From contig JBBRMQ010000244.1 of NCBI GenBank assembly GCA_038230775.1, positions 1 to 6,393 of the forward strand: a stretch of DNA of 6,393 bases, given 5' to 3'. How positions within the stretch are numbered: the stretch's first letter is position 1; every line of letters starts with the position of its first letter. The notes under the pieces are model-generated. The model had not been told where the DNA came from, searched no databases, and saw only the letters and a list, made by a program, of their open reading frames with translations. A program made the translations under genes and the position numbers. This DNA is from JBBRMQ01 sp038230775 (GTDB lineage: Bacteria; Acidobacteriota; Thermoanaerobaculia; Gp7-AA8). Positions 1-5,267 of the stretch are shown one piece after another.

Positions 1-1
1 C

Positions 2-814
2 GAAGGCAAGGATCTCAAGCCGCCGGAAGACCTGTACAGCCGATTTGAGCGCACGTCGGGCCGCATCGTGGAGATGACTGTCGGGCCGAATGCGGACGGG
101 ACGGGCTCGAGGACGGTGAAGGTCGTGCCGATCGAGGACGAGGCGCAGTTGCGCAATCGCGACTGGGTGGAGCGCAACCTTCGCTACGTCACCGAGAAGA
201 CTCAGGGCCGCGTGGCGTACGTCTACGTTCCGAACACCAGCGCCGCCGGCCACGAGTACTTCACGCGCTACTTCTTCCCGCAGGCGAACCGGCAGGCCAT
301 CATCGTCGACGAACGCCACAACGGCGGCGGACAGGTCGCCGACTACTATCTCGACGTCCTCAATCGCCCGTTCATCACCTATTGGGCGATGCGCTACGGG
401 CAGGACCTGAAGACACCGCTGGCTTCGATTCAGGGACCGAAGGTGATGCTCGCCGACGAGACCGCGGGATCGGGCGGCGATCTCCTTCCGTGGATGTTCC
501 GCAAATTGAAGATGGGAACGATCGTCGGCAAACGCACCTGGGGCGGCCTCGTCGGCATCCTCGGCTTCCCGACGCTGATGGACGGCGCGACCGTCACGGC
601 GCCGAACCTCGCGATCTGGTCGCCCGACGGCGGATGGGTGGTGGAGAACGAAGGCGTGCCGCCCGACATCGAAGTGGAACAGACGCCCGCGGACGTCATC
701 GCCGGCCGCGACCCGCAACTCGATCGCGCGATCGACGTTGCGTTGAAGCAGCTCGAGGCGAATCCGGTCGTGACGCCAAAGCGGCCGGCGTATCCGGTGA
801 AAGCGGGACGATGA
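2..814 (+). CDS. Tricorn-type S41 family peptidase, C-terminal part (5' end outside window)
   Basis: This is the last 270 codons of a large serine peptidase of the tricorn type (peptidase family S41), thought to trim peptides produced by upstream proteolysis. The frame is open from the first complete codon at position 2, so the ATG at 68 is internal and not the true start. In window residues, 1-45 are the tail of a PDZ-like segment (LKPPEDLYSRF and then a VxVxP-type strand). Residues 50-100 match the tricorn C1-like region (NRDWVERNLRYV, then VAYVYVPNT). Residues 100-230 are the S41 catalytic core, with IIVDERHNGGGQ, the nucleophile loop ETAGSGGDLLPW (Ser157, codon 470-472), VGKRTWGGLVG, and a late acidic residue in ENEGVPPDIEVE (Glu217). 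These catalytic assignments come from family knowledge. The C-terminus looks complete, ending in a helix and a short proline-rich tail. Full-length relatives carry beta-propeller domains further upstream, which cannot be seen here. The family call is strong; substrate and cellular location are unknown. Confidence 0.93.
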   Translation, partial: EGKDLKPPEDLYSRFERTSGRIVEMTVGPNADGTGSRTVKVVPIEDEAQLRNRDWVERNLRYVTEKTQGRVAYVYVPNTSAAGHEYFTRYFFPQANRQAIIVDERHNGGGQVADYYLDVLNRPFITYWAMRYGQDLKTPLASIQGPKVMLADETAGSGGDLLPWMFRKLKMGTIVGKRTWGGLVGILGFPTLMDGATVTAPNLAIWSPDGGWVVENEGVPPDIEVEQTPADVIAGRDPQLDRAIDVALKQLEANPVVTPKRPAYPVKAGR

Positions 815-820
815 GGAGCA

Positions 821-895
821 GTTGACGGTTGACAGTGGACGGTTGACGGTTGACGGCGCTCCGCGCTTCGATTCCATCAACCGTCAACTGTCAAC
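821..895. repeat. Opposed arrays of a 7-bp repeat (GTTGACG) forming an inverted repeat
   Basis: Five contiguous heptamers lie on the plus strand: 821 GTTGACG, 828 GTTGACA, 835 GTGGACG, 842 GTTGACG and 849 GTTGACG. After a roughly 20-bp non-repeat spacer, three heptamers run on the minus strand, read leftward from 895: GTTGACA, GTTGACG and GTTGATG. Positions 828-846 and 877-895 are therefore complementary at 18 of 19 positions, with a 30-nt loop. The array begins 6 bp after the peptidase stop codon. It could act as a hairpin terminator or an mRNA-end stabiliser, or be a slippage-generated repeat. No T-run follows it. The pattern is read directly from the sequence; the role is unknown. Confidence 0.85.
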
Positions 896-948
896 GCGCG
901 CGCTCTGCACAAGCAACGTTGCTGCGGGCTGACAGGACCTTGCCCCGT

Positions 949-1049
949 GTCATCCCGAGCGTAGCGAGGGACCGGTGTGGGCGGGCGGCTCGATGCTCGT
1001 GCTGCGCACCGCCCTACCCACACCGCTCCCTCGCTACGCTCGGGATGAC
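949..1049. repeat. Long imperfect hairpin at the centre of the composite repeat
   Basis: Positions 949-970 are perfectly complementary to 1028-1049 (22 bp). The stem continues inward through an A-T pair and one C/C mismatch (972/1026), then CGGTGTGGG at 973-981 with CCCACACCG at 1017-1025, a small bulge, and GGGCGG at 983-988 with CCGCCC at 1009-1014. A 20-nt loop remains (989-1008). The stem is very GC-rich, so in RNA it should fold strongly. It sits between two convergent genes and could act as a bidirectional transcription barrier, though no U-tract flanks it. Confidence 0.8.
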
Positions 1050-1195
1050 ATTCACACAGCGACGCCGCATAGCCTGCTTCGCAACGCGGCCAGCCCTACT
1101 TGTGCAGAGCTTCCCTCGCTACGCTCGGGTGACATTCACACAGCGACGCCGCGCAGCCTGCTTCGCAACGCGGCCAGCCCTACTTGTGCAGAGCT
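1027..1195. repeat. 85-bp tandem direct duplication
   Basis: Copy 1 spans 1027-1111 (85 bp) and copy 2 spans 1112-1195 (84 bp). They differ by one deleted A (CGGGATGAC versus CGGGTGAC) and two substitutions (GCATAGCC versus GCGCAGCC). The first five bases of a third copy (TCCCT) follow at 1196-1200 and run into the stop codon of the aldehyde dehydrogenase gene at 1199-1201. The near identity suggests a recent duplication or repeated insertion of the same module. Confidence 0.9.
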
Positions 1196-1198
1196 TCC

Positions 1199-2680
1199 CT
1201 AGCTCATCCAGTTGACGCCCGCTTCCTTGTTCCACTTGGTCGTCATCTTCTTCGACTTCGTCCAGAACTCGATCGAGCCGCGGCCGGTGATGTCGCCGAC
1301 CCCGAACTTCGACTCGTTCCAGCCGCCGAAGCTGAACGGCTCGCGCGGAACGGGCACGCCGACGTTCACGCCGACCATGCCGGCGCTTGCTTTCTCCATC
1401 ACGTGGCGCGCGACGCTGCCGCTCTCGGTGAACACCGACGCCGCGTTGCCATAACGCGAGCGGTTCTGCACCTTGATCGCGTCGTCGACGTTTTCGGAGC
1501 GGATGATCACCATCAGCGGTCCGAACACTTCTTCCTGCGCGATGCGCATTTCGGGCGTCACGTGATCGATCAGCGTCGGTCCGATGTAGTAGCCGTTCTC
1601 GCGGCCGGGCACCACGTAACCACGCCCGTCCACCAGCACCTTCGCGCCCTGCTTCTCCGCTTCGGTGATGTACGACTCGATGCGCTGCTTCGCTTCCTTC
1701 GAGATGACGGGACCGAGGCTGGTGCCGGGGACCATGGCGCGCATGATGGAGACCATGCGGTCGATGATGTGATCCGTCTTGCCGACCGCCATCATCACCG
1801 ACGCGGCCATGCAGCGCTGTCCGGCGCATCCGGACATCGACGCCACGACGTTCGACGAGGTCATCTCCGGTTCCGCATCGGGCATCACGATCAGATGATT
1901 CTTCGCTCCGCCTAACGCCAGCACGCGCTTCAGATTCGCGGTGCCGCGGCGATAGACGATCTTCGCCACGCGCGTCGATCCGACGAAGCTGATACCTTCG
2001 ATGTCGGGGTGATCGCAGATCGCTTCCACCGTCTCCTGGCCGCCGTGCACGACGTTGATCACTCCCTCCGGCAGGCCGGCCTCGCGCAGCAGCTCCGCGA
2101 TGCGGCCGGCGGAAAGCGGAACCATCTCGCTCGGCTTCAGGATCATGCAGTTGCCGAGGGCGATGGCGTTCGGGATGGTCCAGTTGGGGACCATGTTGGG
2201 AAAGTTGAACGGCGTGATGGAGGCCACGATGCCGACCGGATAACGTTCCACGCGGCATTCCACGCCGCGGCTCACTTCGAGGACTTCGCCGGCGGTGATC
2301 TGCGGCAGCGAGCACGCGAACTCCGTCAACTCCGCCGACTTCAACACCTCGGCTCTCGACTCGCTGTCGATCTTGCCGTTCTCCTCGGTGATCAGCCGCG
2401 CAAGCTCGTCGATGTTCTGCTCGAGGAGCGTCTTGTAGCGGAAGAAGATCTGGACGCGCTCCTTGATCGGCATCGCGGACCAGGCCGGAAACGCCTTCTT
2501 CGCGGCCTGCACCGCGCGATCGACGTCGGCCGTCTGCGACAGGGGGACGCGCGAGATCACGCTGCCGTCCGCGGGGTTGTAGACGTCGAGATAATTCGAG
2601 CCGTTGCCGTCGACGAACTTCCCACCGATGTAGTTCTGTACGGCCGGATACTTCGCGGAAACGCTCTCCATTGTGGTCAT
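1199..2680 (-). CDS. mmsA: CoA-acylating aldehyde dehydrogenase, methylmalonate-semialdehyde dehydrogenase type
   Basis: The protein is predicted to oxidise (methyl)malonate semialdehyde with NAD+ and CoA to propionyl-CoA or acetyl-CoA, a cytosolic step in valine, beta-alanine or inositol breakdown. At 493 aa it is normal length for the family. Visible features, counted from the ATG at 2680: NYIGGKFVDG near residue 20, the nucleotide-binding ITPFNFPNMVPNW near 155, LKPSE near 181, FVGSTRVA near 232, LALGGAKNH near 255, and SGCAGQRCMA with catalytic Cys at about 290. The general-base Glu of hydrolytic ALDHs (ELGG) is Ala here (ALGG), as expected for the CoA-dependent branch. The C-terminal VNVGVPVPREPFSFGGW also fits. 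At the helix where family members usually have EVFRG the protein has EVLKS, so a substrate-contacting Arg may be Lys. The start is uncertain: ATG 2680 lacks a clear ribosome site, and TTG 2716 and ATG 2671 are alternatives. The gene stands alone with no pathway neighbours. Confidence 0.93.
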   Translation of the reverse strand: MTTMESVSAKYPAVQNYIGGKFVDGNGSNYLDVYNPADGSVISRVPLSQTADVDRAVQAAKKAFPAWSAMPIKERVQIFFRYKTLLEQNIDELARLITEENGKIDSESRAEVLKSAELTEFACSLPQITAGEVLEVSRGVECRVERYPVGIVASITPFNFPNMVPNWTIPNAIALGNCMILKPSEMVPLSAGRIAELLREAGLPEGVINVVHGGQETVEAICDHPDIEGISFVGSTRVAKIVYRRGTANLKRVLALGGAKNHLIVMPDAEPEMTSSNVVASMSGCAGQRCMAASVMMAVGKTDHIIDRMVSIMRAMVPGTSLGPVISKEAKQRIESYITEAEKQGAKVLVDGRGYVVPGRENGYYIGPTLIDHVTPEMRIAQEEVFGPLMVIIRSENVDDAIKVQNRSRYGNAASVFTESGSVARHVMEKASAGMVGVNVGVPVPREPFSFGGWNESKFGVGDITGRGSIEFWTKSKKMTTKWNKEAGVNWMS

Positions 2681-2717
2681 AGCTGCGCAATGTACGCTTG
2701 TTGCCGTGAGAATCAAG
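2671..2717. promoter_or_regulatory. Compact divergent promoter region between mmsA and the methyltransferase operon
   Basis: Two divergent genes start within about 37 bp of each other, so their promoters must overlap here or lie inside the opposite gene. On the minus strand, TTGATT (2716-2711) and TACATT (2694-2689) are 16 bp apart, a weak sigma70-like pair placed 8 bp before the ATG at 2680. That would give a leaderless or very short-leader mRNA and would explain the missing ribosome site. On the plus strand, TTGTGG (2671-2676) and TACGCT (2693-2698) are also 16 bp apart. Each box matches consensus only partly, so this is a candidate reading. Confidence 0.3.
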
Positions 2718-3692
2718 ATGCAGCCCGTTTTCTGGCTCGATGAGCCGCACTATCACCGGGTCCGGCCAGGTGAAGTCCATCGCTTCCGCGGCTTCGCGCT
2801 GGCGGTGGAGGGCGACGCGATCGACACGCTGACGGCGGGCTCGCACGAAGTAGTGGTGAACGTTCAGAGTCCCGACGGGGCCGCATTCGTCAACCACCCG
2901 CGCGCGCAGACCTGCCGCTTCGATTTCGAGATGCGCATCGATGGCCCGTTCCAGTTTCGCGCGAACGGCGAGACCCTGTTCTTCTACACGATGCCGCAGC
3001 AGTCCTTACCCGACATCGACGCGATTCCGACGCCGCCTGCGGAGATCATCACCGTGACACAGGGCGGCGGCGACATCGAGTCCTATCGCGACTCGATTCT
3101 CTCCGGCCTGACGACGATGAAGACGTTGCTCGATCACGATCCGCGCGACATCCTCGACATCGGCTGCGGCACGGGCCGGCTGCTCATCGGATGGTGGGCC
3201 GAGGATCAAGGCCGCAGGCTGGCGGGGGCGGACATCAATCCCGATCTCATCCGCTGGGACCGGGAGAACCTTCCGCGCGTCGCGAACTGGCAGGTCTGCG
3301 GATTGGAGCCGCCGCTTCCGCTCCCCGACGCGAGCTTCGATCTCATTCAACTGGTGTCCGTCTTCACCCACCTAACGCTGCCGCGCCAGCGTGCGTGGGT
3401 GGAGGAGATCCGGCGTCTGCTGCGCCCCGGCGGAACCGCGATCATCACGCTGCACGGCGAGATCTATGCGGCGCTCCTGCTGGATGACACGCTGCGCCAG
3501 CAGTTCGAGCTCGACGGACACGTATCGGTCGCGCGCGGTGCGGAAGGAGAGAACGCGTTCGGCTCCTTTCACACGCCGCGATTCGCGCGCGAGCTGTTCT
3601 ACGATTTCGAGGTCGCGTTCTACGAGCGCGGCCCGCGCGATGTCTTTCCGATCGCGTCGCTGCAGGATGTCTATGTGCTGAGGAAGCGATGA
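2718..3692 (+). CDS. Class I SAM-dependent methyltransferase with an extra N-terminal domain
   Basis: This 324-aa protein has a Rossmann-fold methyltransferase domain in its C-terminal two thirds. Motif I (SAM-binding) is ILDIGCGTGRLL at residues 145-156, the acidic ribose-binding position follows in GADINPD (Asp172), motif IV is FDLIQLVSVFTHL at 207-219, and LRPGGTAIITLHG at 235-247 is the strand 5 region. The first roughly 110 residues are not part of this fold. They are beta-rich (FRGFALAVEG, then HEVVVNVQSPDG, then CRFDFEMRIDG) and resemble in style the small modules placed in front of some glycan-modifying enzymes, so a sugar or surface-glycan substrate is possible but unproven. I chose ATG 2718 because a weak GTGAG ribosome site lies 7 bp upstream; GTG 2706 is an alternative. 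The stop overlaps the next gene's start as ATGA at 3689-3692, indicating translational coupling. The methylated substrate cannot be read from the sequence. Confidence 0.88.
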   Translation: MQPVFWLDEPHYHRVRPGEVHRFRGFALAVEGDAIDTLTAGSHEVVVNVQSPDGAAFVNHPRAQTCRFDFEMRIDGPFQFRANGETLFFYTMPQQSLPDIDAIPTPPAEIITVTQGGGDIESYRDSILSGLTTMKTLLDHDPRDILDIGCGTGRLLIGWWAEDQGRRLAGADINPDLIRWDRENLPRVANWQVCGLEPPLPLPDASFDLIQLVSVFTHLTLPRQRAWVEEIRRLLRPGGTAIITLHGEIYAALLLDDTLRQQFELDGHVSVARGAEGENAFGSFHTPRFARELFYDFEVAFYERGPRDVFPIASLQDVYVLRKR

Positions 3693-4114
3693 AGGTATTC
3701 AAATCGAGGATTGACGGCTGGCTGGCGATGATCGCCTTCGGGCTGCCCGTGGTCGGAATCAGCATCCCGCTGTCGAAGCTCGGCGTGAGCGTGAAGGCGC
3801 TTCCGCCCATCGCCATCGTGGCCGCCGTGCTGATGTTCGAGGCGTGGCTGTTCTCGACGGTGCAATACCGGATCGAGGAGGGAGAGCTTCGCATCCGCGC
3901 GGCGTTTCTGCGCTGGAACATTCCGATCCGCGACATCCGCTCGGTGACCCCGACGGGCAATCCGCTGTCGGCGCCAGCGCTGTCGCTGGACCGCTTGTCG
4001 ATTGTCTACGGCGAGAAAGAAATCCTGGTGTCACCCGTGGACAAGGATCGTTTCATCGAGGCTTTGCGTGCGGTGAACTCGAGGATCGCAGCGCCAGAAT
4101 CCAGTCGATGGTAG
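3689..4114 (+). CDS. Small membrane protein with a bacterial PH domain (bPH_4/DUF1200-like)
   Basis: The 141-aa protein has two predicted membrane helices (about residues 11-29 and 40-58) followed by a soluble domain from about 60 to 130. That domain has the bacterial PH layout: YRIEEGELRIRAAF, a strand around IPIRDIRSVTP, and then NPLSAPALSLDRLSIVYG (91-108) and ILVSPVDKDRFIEAL. The run of Asn-Pro-Leu, Ser-Leu-Asp-Arg and Ser-Pro is the signature I associate with the bPH_4 (formerly DUF1200) family, whose role is not well defined. The soluble domain probably faces the cytoplasm. It is the second gene of an operon: its ATG overlaps the methyltransferase stop (ATGA), with GAGGAA just upstream at 3680-3685 as ribosome site. 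Its last 62 bp overlap the 3' end of the opposite-strand hydrolase gene. Confidence 0.85.
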   Translation: MKVFKSRIDGWLAMIAFGLPVVGISIPLSKLGVSVKALPPIAIVAAVLMFEAWLFSTVQYRIEEGELRIRAAFLRWNIPIRDIRSVTPTGNPLSAPALSLDRLSIVYGEKEILVSPVDKDRFIEALRAVNSRIAAPESSRW

Positions 4115-5267
4115 GTTCCATCGCGCGCGGCGGAATCCGATCGAGGCGCGGAACCTCGTCGCGGCCGCCGGTGACGGCGACGAAGCCTTCGTGATCGACA
4201 TCAGGAACGATCGCGATCTTCGCGCCCGGAACTGCGGCAGAGAGAATCTTCCAATGGTCGCGCGGCATGCGAGTGTCGTGTTCGCCGAAGATGAAGAGTA
4301 CCGGCATGTGGAGGCGGCGCCACCACTCCGCCGGATCGAATGCCTCGTTGATGCGCCACCAGTGCACGACCGCGGCGTCACGGCCGGGGACGCCGCCGAA
4401 GCGCGGATACCACTTCGCACCCCTCGCCTTCGCCGCACCATCGGCCCGCTCGAGCATGGCCAGCCCGCTGCCATCGTGGAAGTAGCGGAAAAGCAGCTTG
4501 CGATACGCGAACGCATCGAGAATCTCGTGTTCGTTGAAGCCGTCCGCCCGCAGCTCCGCGTCCGTGTGGAGCAGCTCCTGTTCCGGCATGGTCAATCCGG
4601 AACACGCGGAGCAGACGGCGAAGGTGAAATCCTTCGACTTCGCCGCTGCGATCGGCGCGACCCAGCCGCCGTCGGTCGTCGCGTAGATTCCGATCGGGCC
4701 GATGTCCTTGCGCGAGCGCATTGCACTCGCGGCGGCGATGACGTCGAGAGCAACGGCGTCGAACGTCTGAGTTTGCCAATCCTTGCGCCGGTCAAGGGCC
4801 AGCACGGCGACGCCGCGCCGTGCAAAGTAGGGAGCAGCGAGAGTGATCGAGCTGCCGGGGACGGCGATCATCAACGGATGCTTGCCGGGCATGATCGGCA
4901 GGTAAAGCGTGCCTGCTGCAGCCTTCTCGGTCTTGAACGCGTCGAGGCGGTTTGCGGTGACGCGTTTCCCGCCGCGATCCATGCGCAGCGTCTGATCGTC
5001 CGCGATCACCCGCAGCGCGATGGGTGAGTCGATCCCGATCGACGGACCGGCGACGTACCCGTCGCCGCCGGGGCGCAATCGCGACAGCCGGCCGCTGTCG
5101 TAATCGAGGAGCAGCAGAGCGTCGCCGTCGGTCTTCGCCACGGAATACAGATGGTGATTCGACTGATACAGAACCGTATCGGTCGAGATTGCGAACAGCA
5201 GCGCAATTGCAAACATGAGAATGGATACGCGATGATGCCACGCAATGTTGCGCCAACTGCTTCGCAC
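4053..5267 (-). CDS. Membrane-anchored or secreted alpha/beta hydrolase with Thr at the nucleophile position
   Basis: This 404-aa protein begins with a basic stretch (WRNIAWHHR) and a hydrophobic segment at about residues 14-29 (VSILMFAIALLFAIS), so it is probably exported or anchored. Residues 31-120 form a beta-rich N-terminal part. An alpha/beta hydrolase core follows: LMIAVPGSS (132-140) at the oxyanion strand, RRGVAVLALDRR, the nucleophile elbow at 193-204 (GIYATTDGGWVA), the acid in FIFGEHDTRMP (Asp331), and the base in VPDVDHEGF (His359). The elbow normally reads GxSxGG; here Thr198 (codon ACC, plus-strand 4674-4676) replaces Ser, and the usual His of the HGS motif is Pro137. The enzyme may use Thr or be inactive. 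The start is GTG 5267, supported by GAGGGA on the minus strand (5277-5272) five bases upstream and by the basic n-region; ATG 5216 is the alternative. Its ends overlap both neighbours: 62 bp with the PH-domain gene and 23 bp with the permease. Substrate unknown. Confidence 0.87.
   Translation of the reverse strand: MRSSWRNIAWHHRVSILMFAIALLFAISTDTVLYQSNHHLYSVAKTDGDALLLLDYDSGRLSRLRPGGDGYVAGPSIGIDSPIALRVIADDQTLRMDRGGKRVTANRLDAFKTEKAAAGTLYLPIMPGKHPLMIAVPGSSITLAAPYFARRGVAVLALDRRKDWQTQTFDAVALDVIAAASAMRSRKDIGPIGIYATTDGGWVAPIAAAKSKDFTFAVCSACSGLTMPEQELLHTDAELRADGFNEHEILDAFAYRKLLFRYFHDGSGLAMLERADGAAKARGAKWYPRFGGVPGRDAAVVHWWRINEAFDPAEWWRRLHMPVLFIFGEHDTRMPRDHWKILSAAVPGAKIAIVPDVDHEGFVAVTGGRDEVPRLDRIPPRAMEPTIDWILALRSSSSPHAKPR

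Larger units (their letters stand above)
902..1195. repeat. REP/MITE-like composite repeat of three related modules
   Basis: Three modules share conserved ends. One end contains CCGAGCGTAGCGAGGG and the other GCTCTGCACAAG (or their complements). Module A (902-971) is in one orientation. Modules B (1027-1111) and C (1112-1195) are in the opposite orientation and directly adjoin each other. A is shorter than B and has a different interior, so the ends are conserved while the middle varies. A and B face each other and form a long hairpin. The outer 12-bp ends at 902-913 and 1099-1110 are perfect inverted repeats, as in a non-autonomous element, but I see no clear target-site duplication and no transposase. 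REP-like families with a CGAGCG/CGCTCG palindrome are common in bacterial intergenic regions. Confidence 0.8.
815..1198. other. Gene-free, repeat-rich intergenic region
   Basis: The region separates the 3' end of the peptidase gene from the 3' end of the convergent aldehyde dehydrogenase gene. Almost all of it is repeat sequence: an opposed heptamer array (821-895) and three related modules with a long hairpin (902-1195). Reading frames through it translate the repeats into low-complexity, Arg/Ser/Cys-rich peptides with no family features. I found no stem followed by a T-run, so there is no canonical intrinsic terminator, although the hairpins could stop transcription arriving from either side. 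Confidence 0.8.

Noticed and set aside
68..70. ATG at 68 as the start of the peptidase
   Set aside because: The frame is open upstream to the window edge and the upstream residues continue the PDZ-like segment, so the ATG is internal.
828..1049. Canonical rho-independent terminators at the two hairpins
   Set aside because: Neither stem is followed by a T-run on either strand; a termination role is possible but not shown.
902..1110. Target-site duplication flanking the 12-bp inverted ends
   Set aside because: The bases outside 902 and 1110 do not match, and the right flank is confounded by the tandem copy.
821..1195. CRISPR array
   Set aside because: The repeats are either 7 bp with no spacers or 85-bp direct tandem copies with no unique spacers, and there are no cas genes.
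850..1215. Plus-strand open frames through the intergenic repeats (850-1215 and 975-1202)
   Set aside because: They translate the repeat units themselves, including the 85-bp duplication, and the peptide is low-complexity.
1184..2743. Plus-strand open frames opposite mmsA (1184-1915 and 2009-2743)
   Set aside because: They are rich in His, Arg, Asp and Ala, as expected of antisense frames in GC-rich DNA, and have no recognisable motif.
1119..2897. 592-codon minus-strand open frame overlapping the dehydrogenase
   Set aside because: It is in another frame of the same strand and gives a long Arg/Gly/His-rich translation with no domain signatures. The competing frame is an unmistakable aldehyde dehydrogenase.
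4191..5027. 278-codon plus-strand open frame opposite the hydrolase
   Set aside because: Antisense shadow: charged and Arg-rich, with no motif, while the opposite strand encodes a coherent hydrolase.
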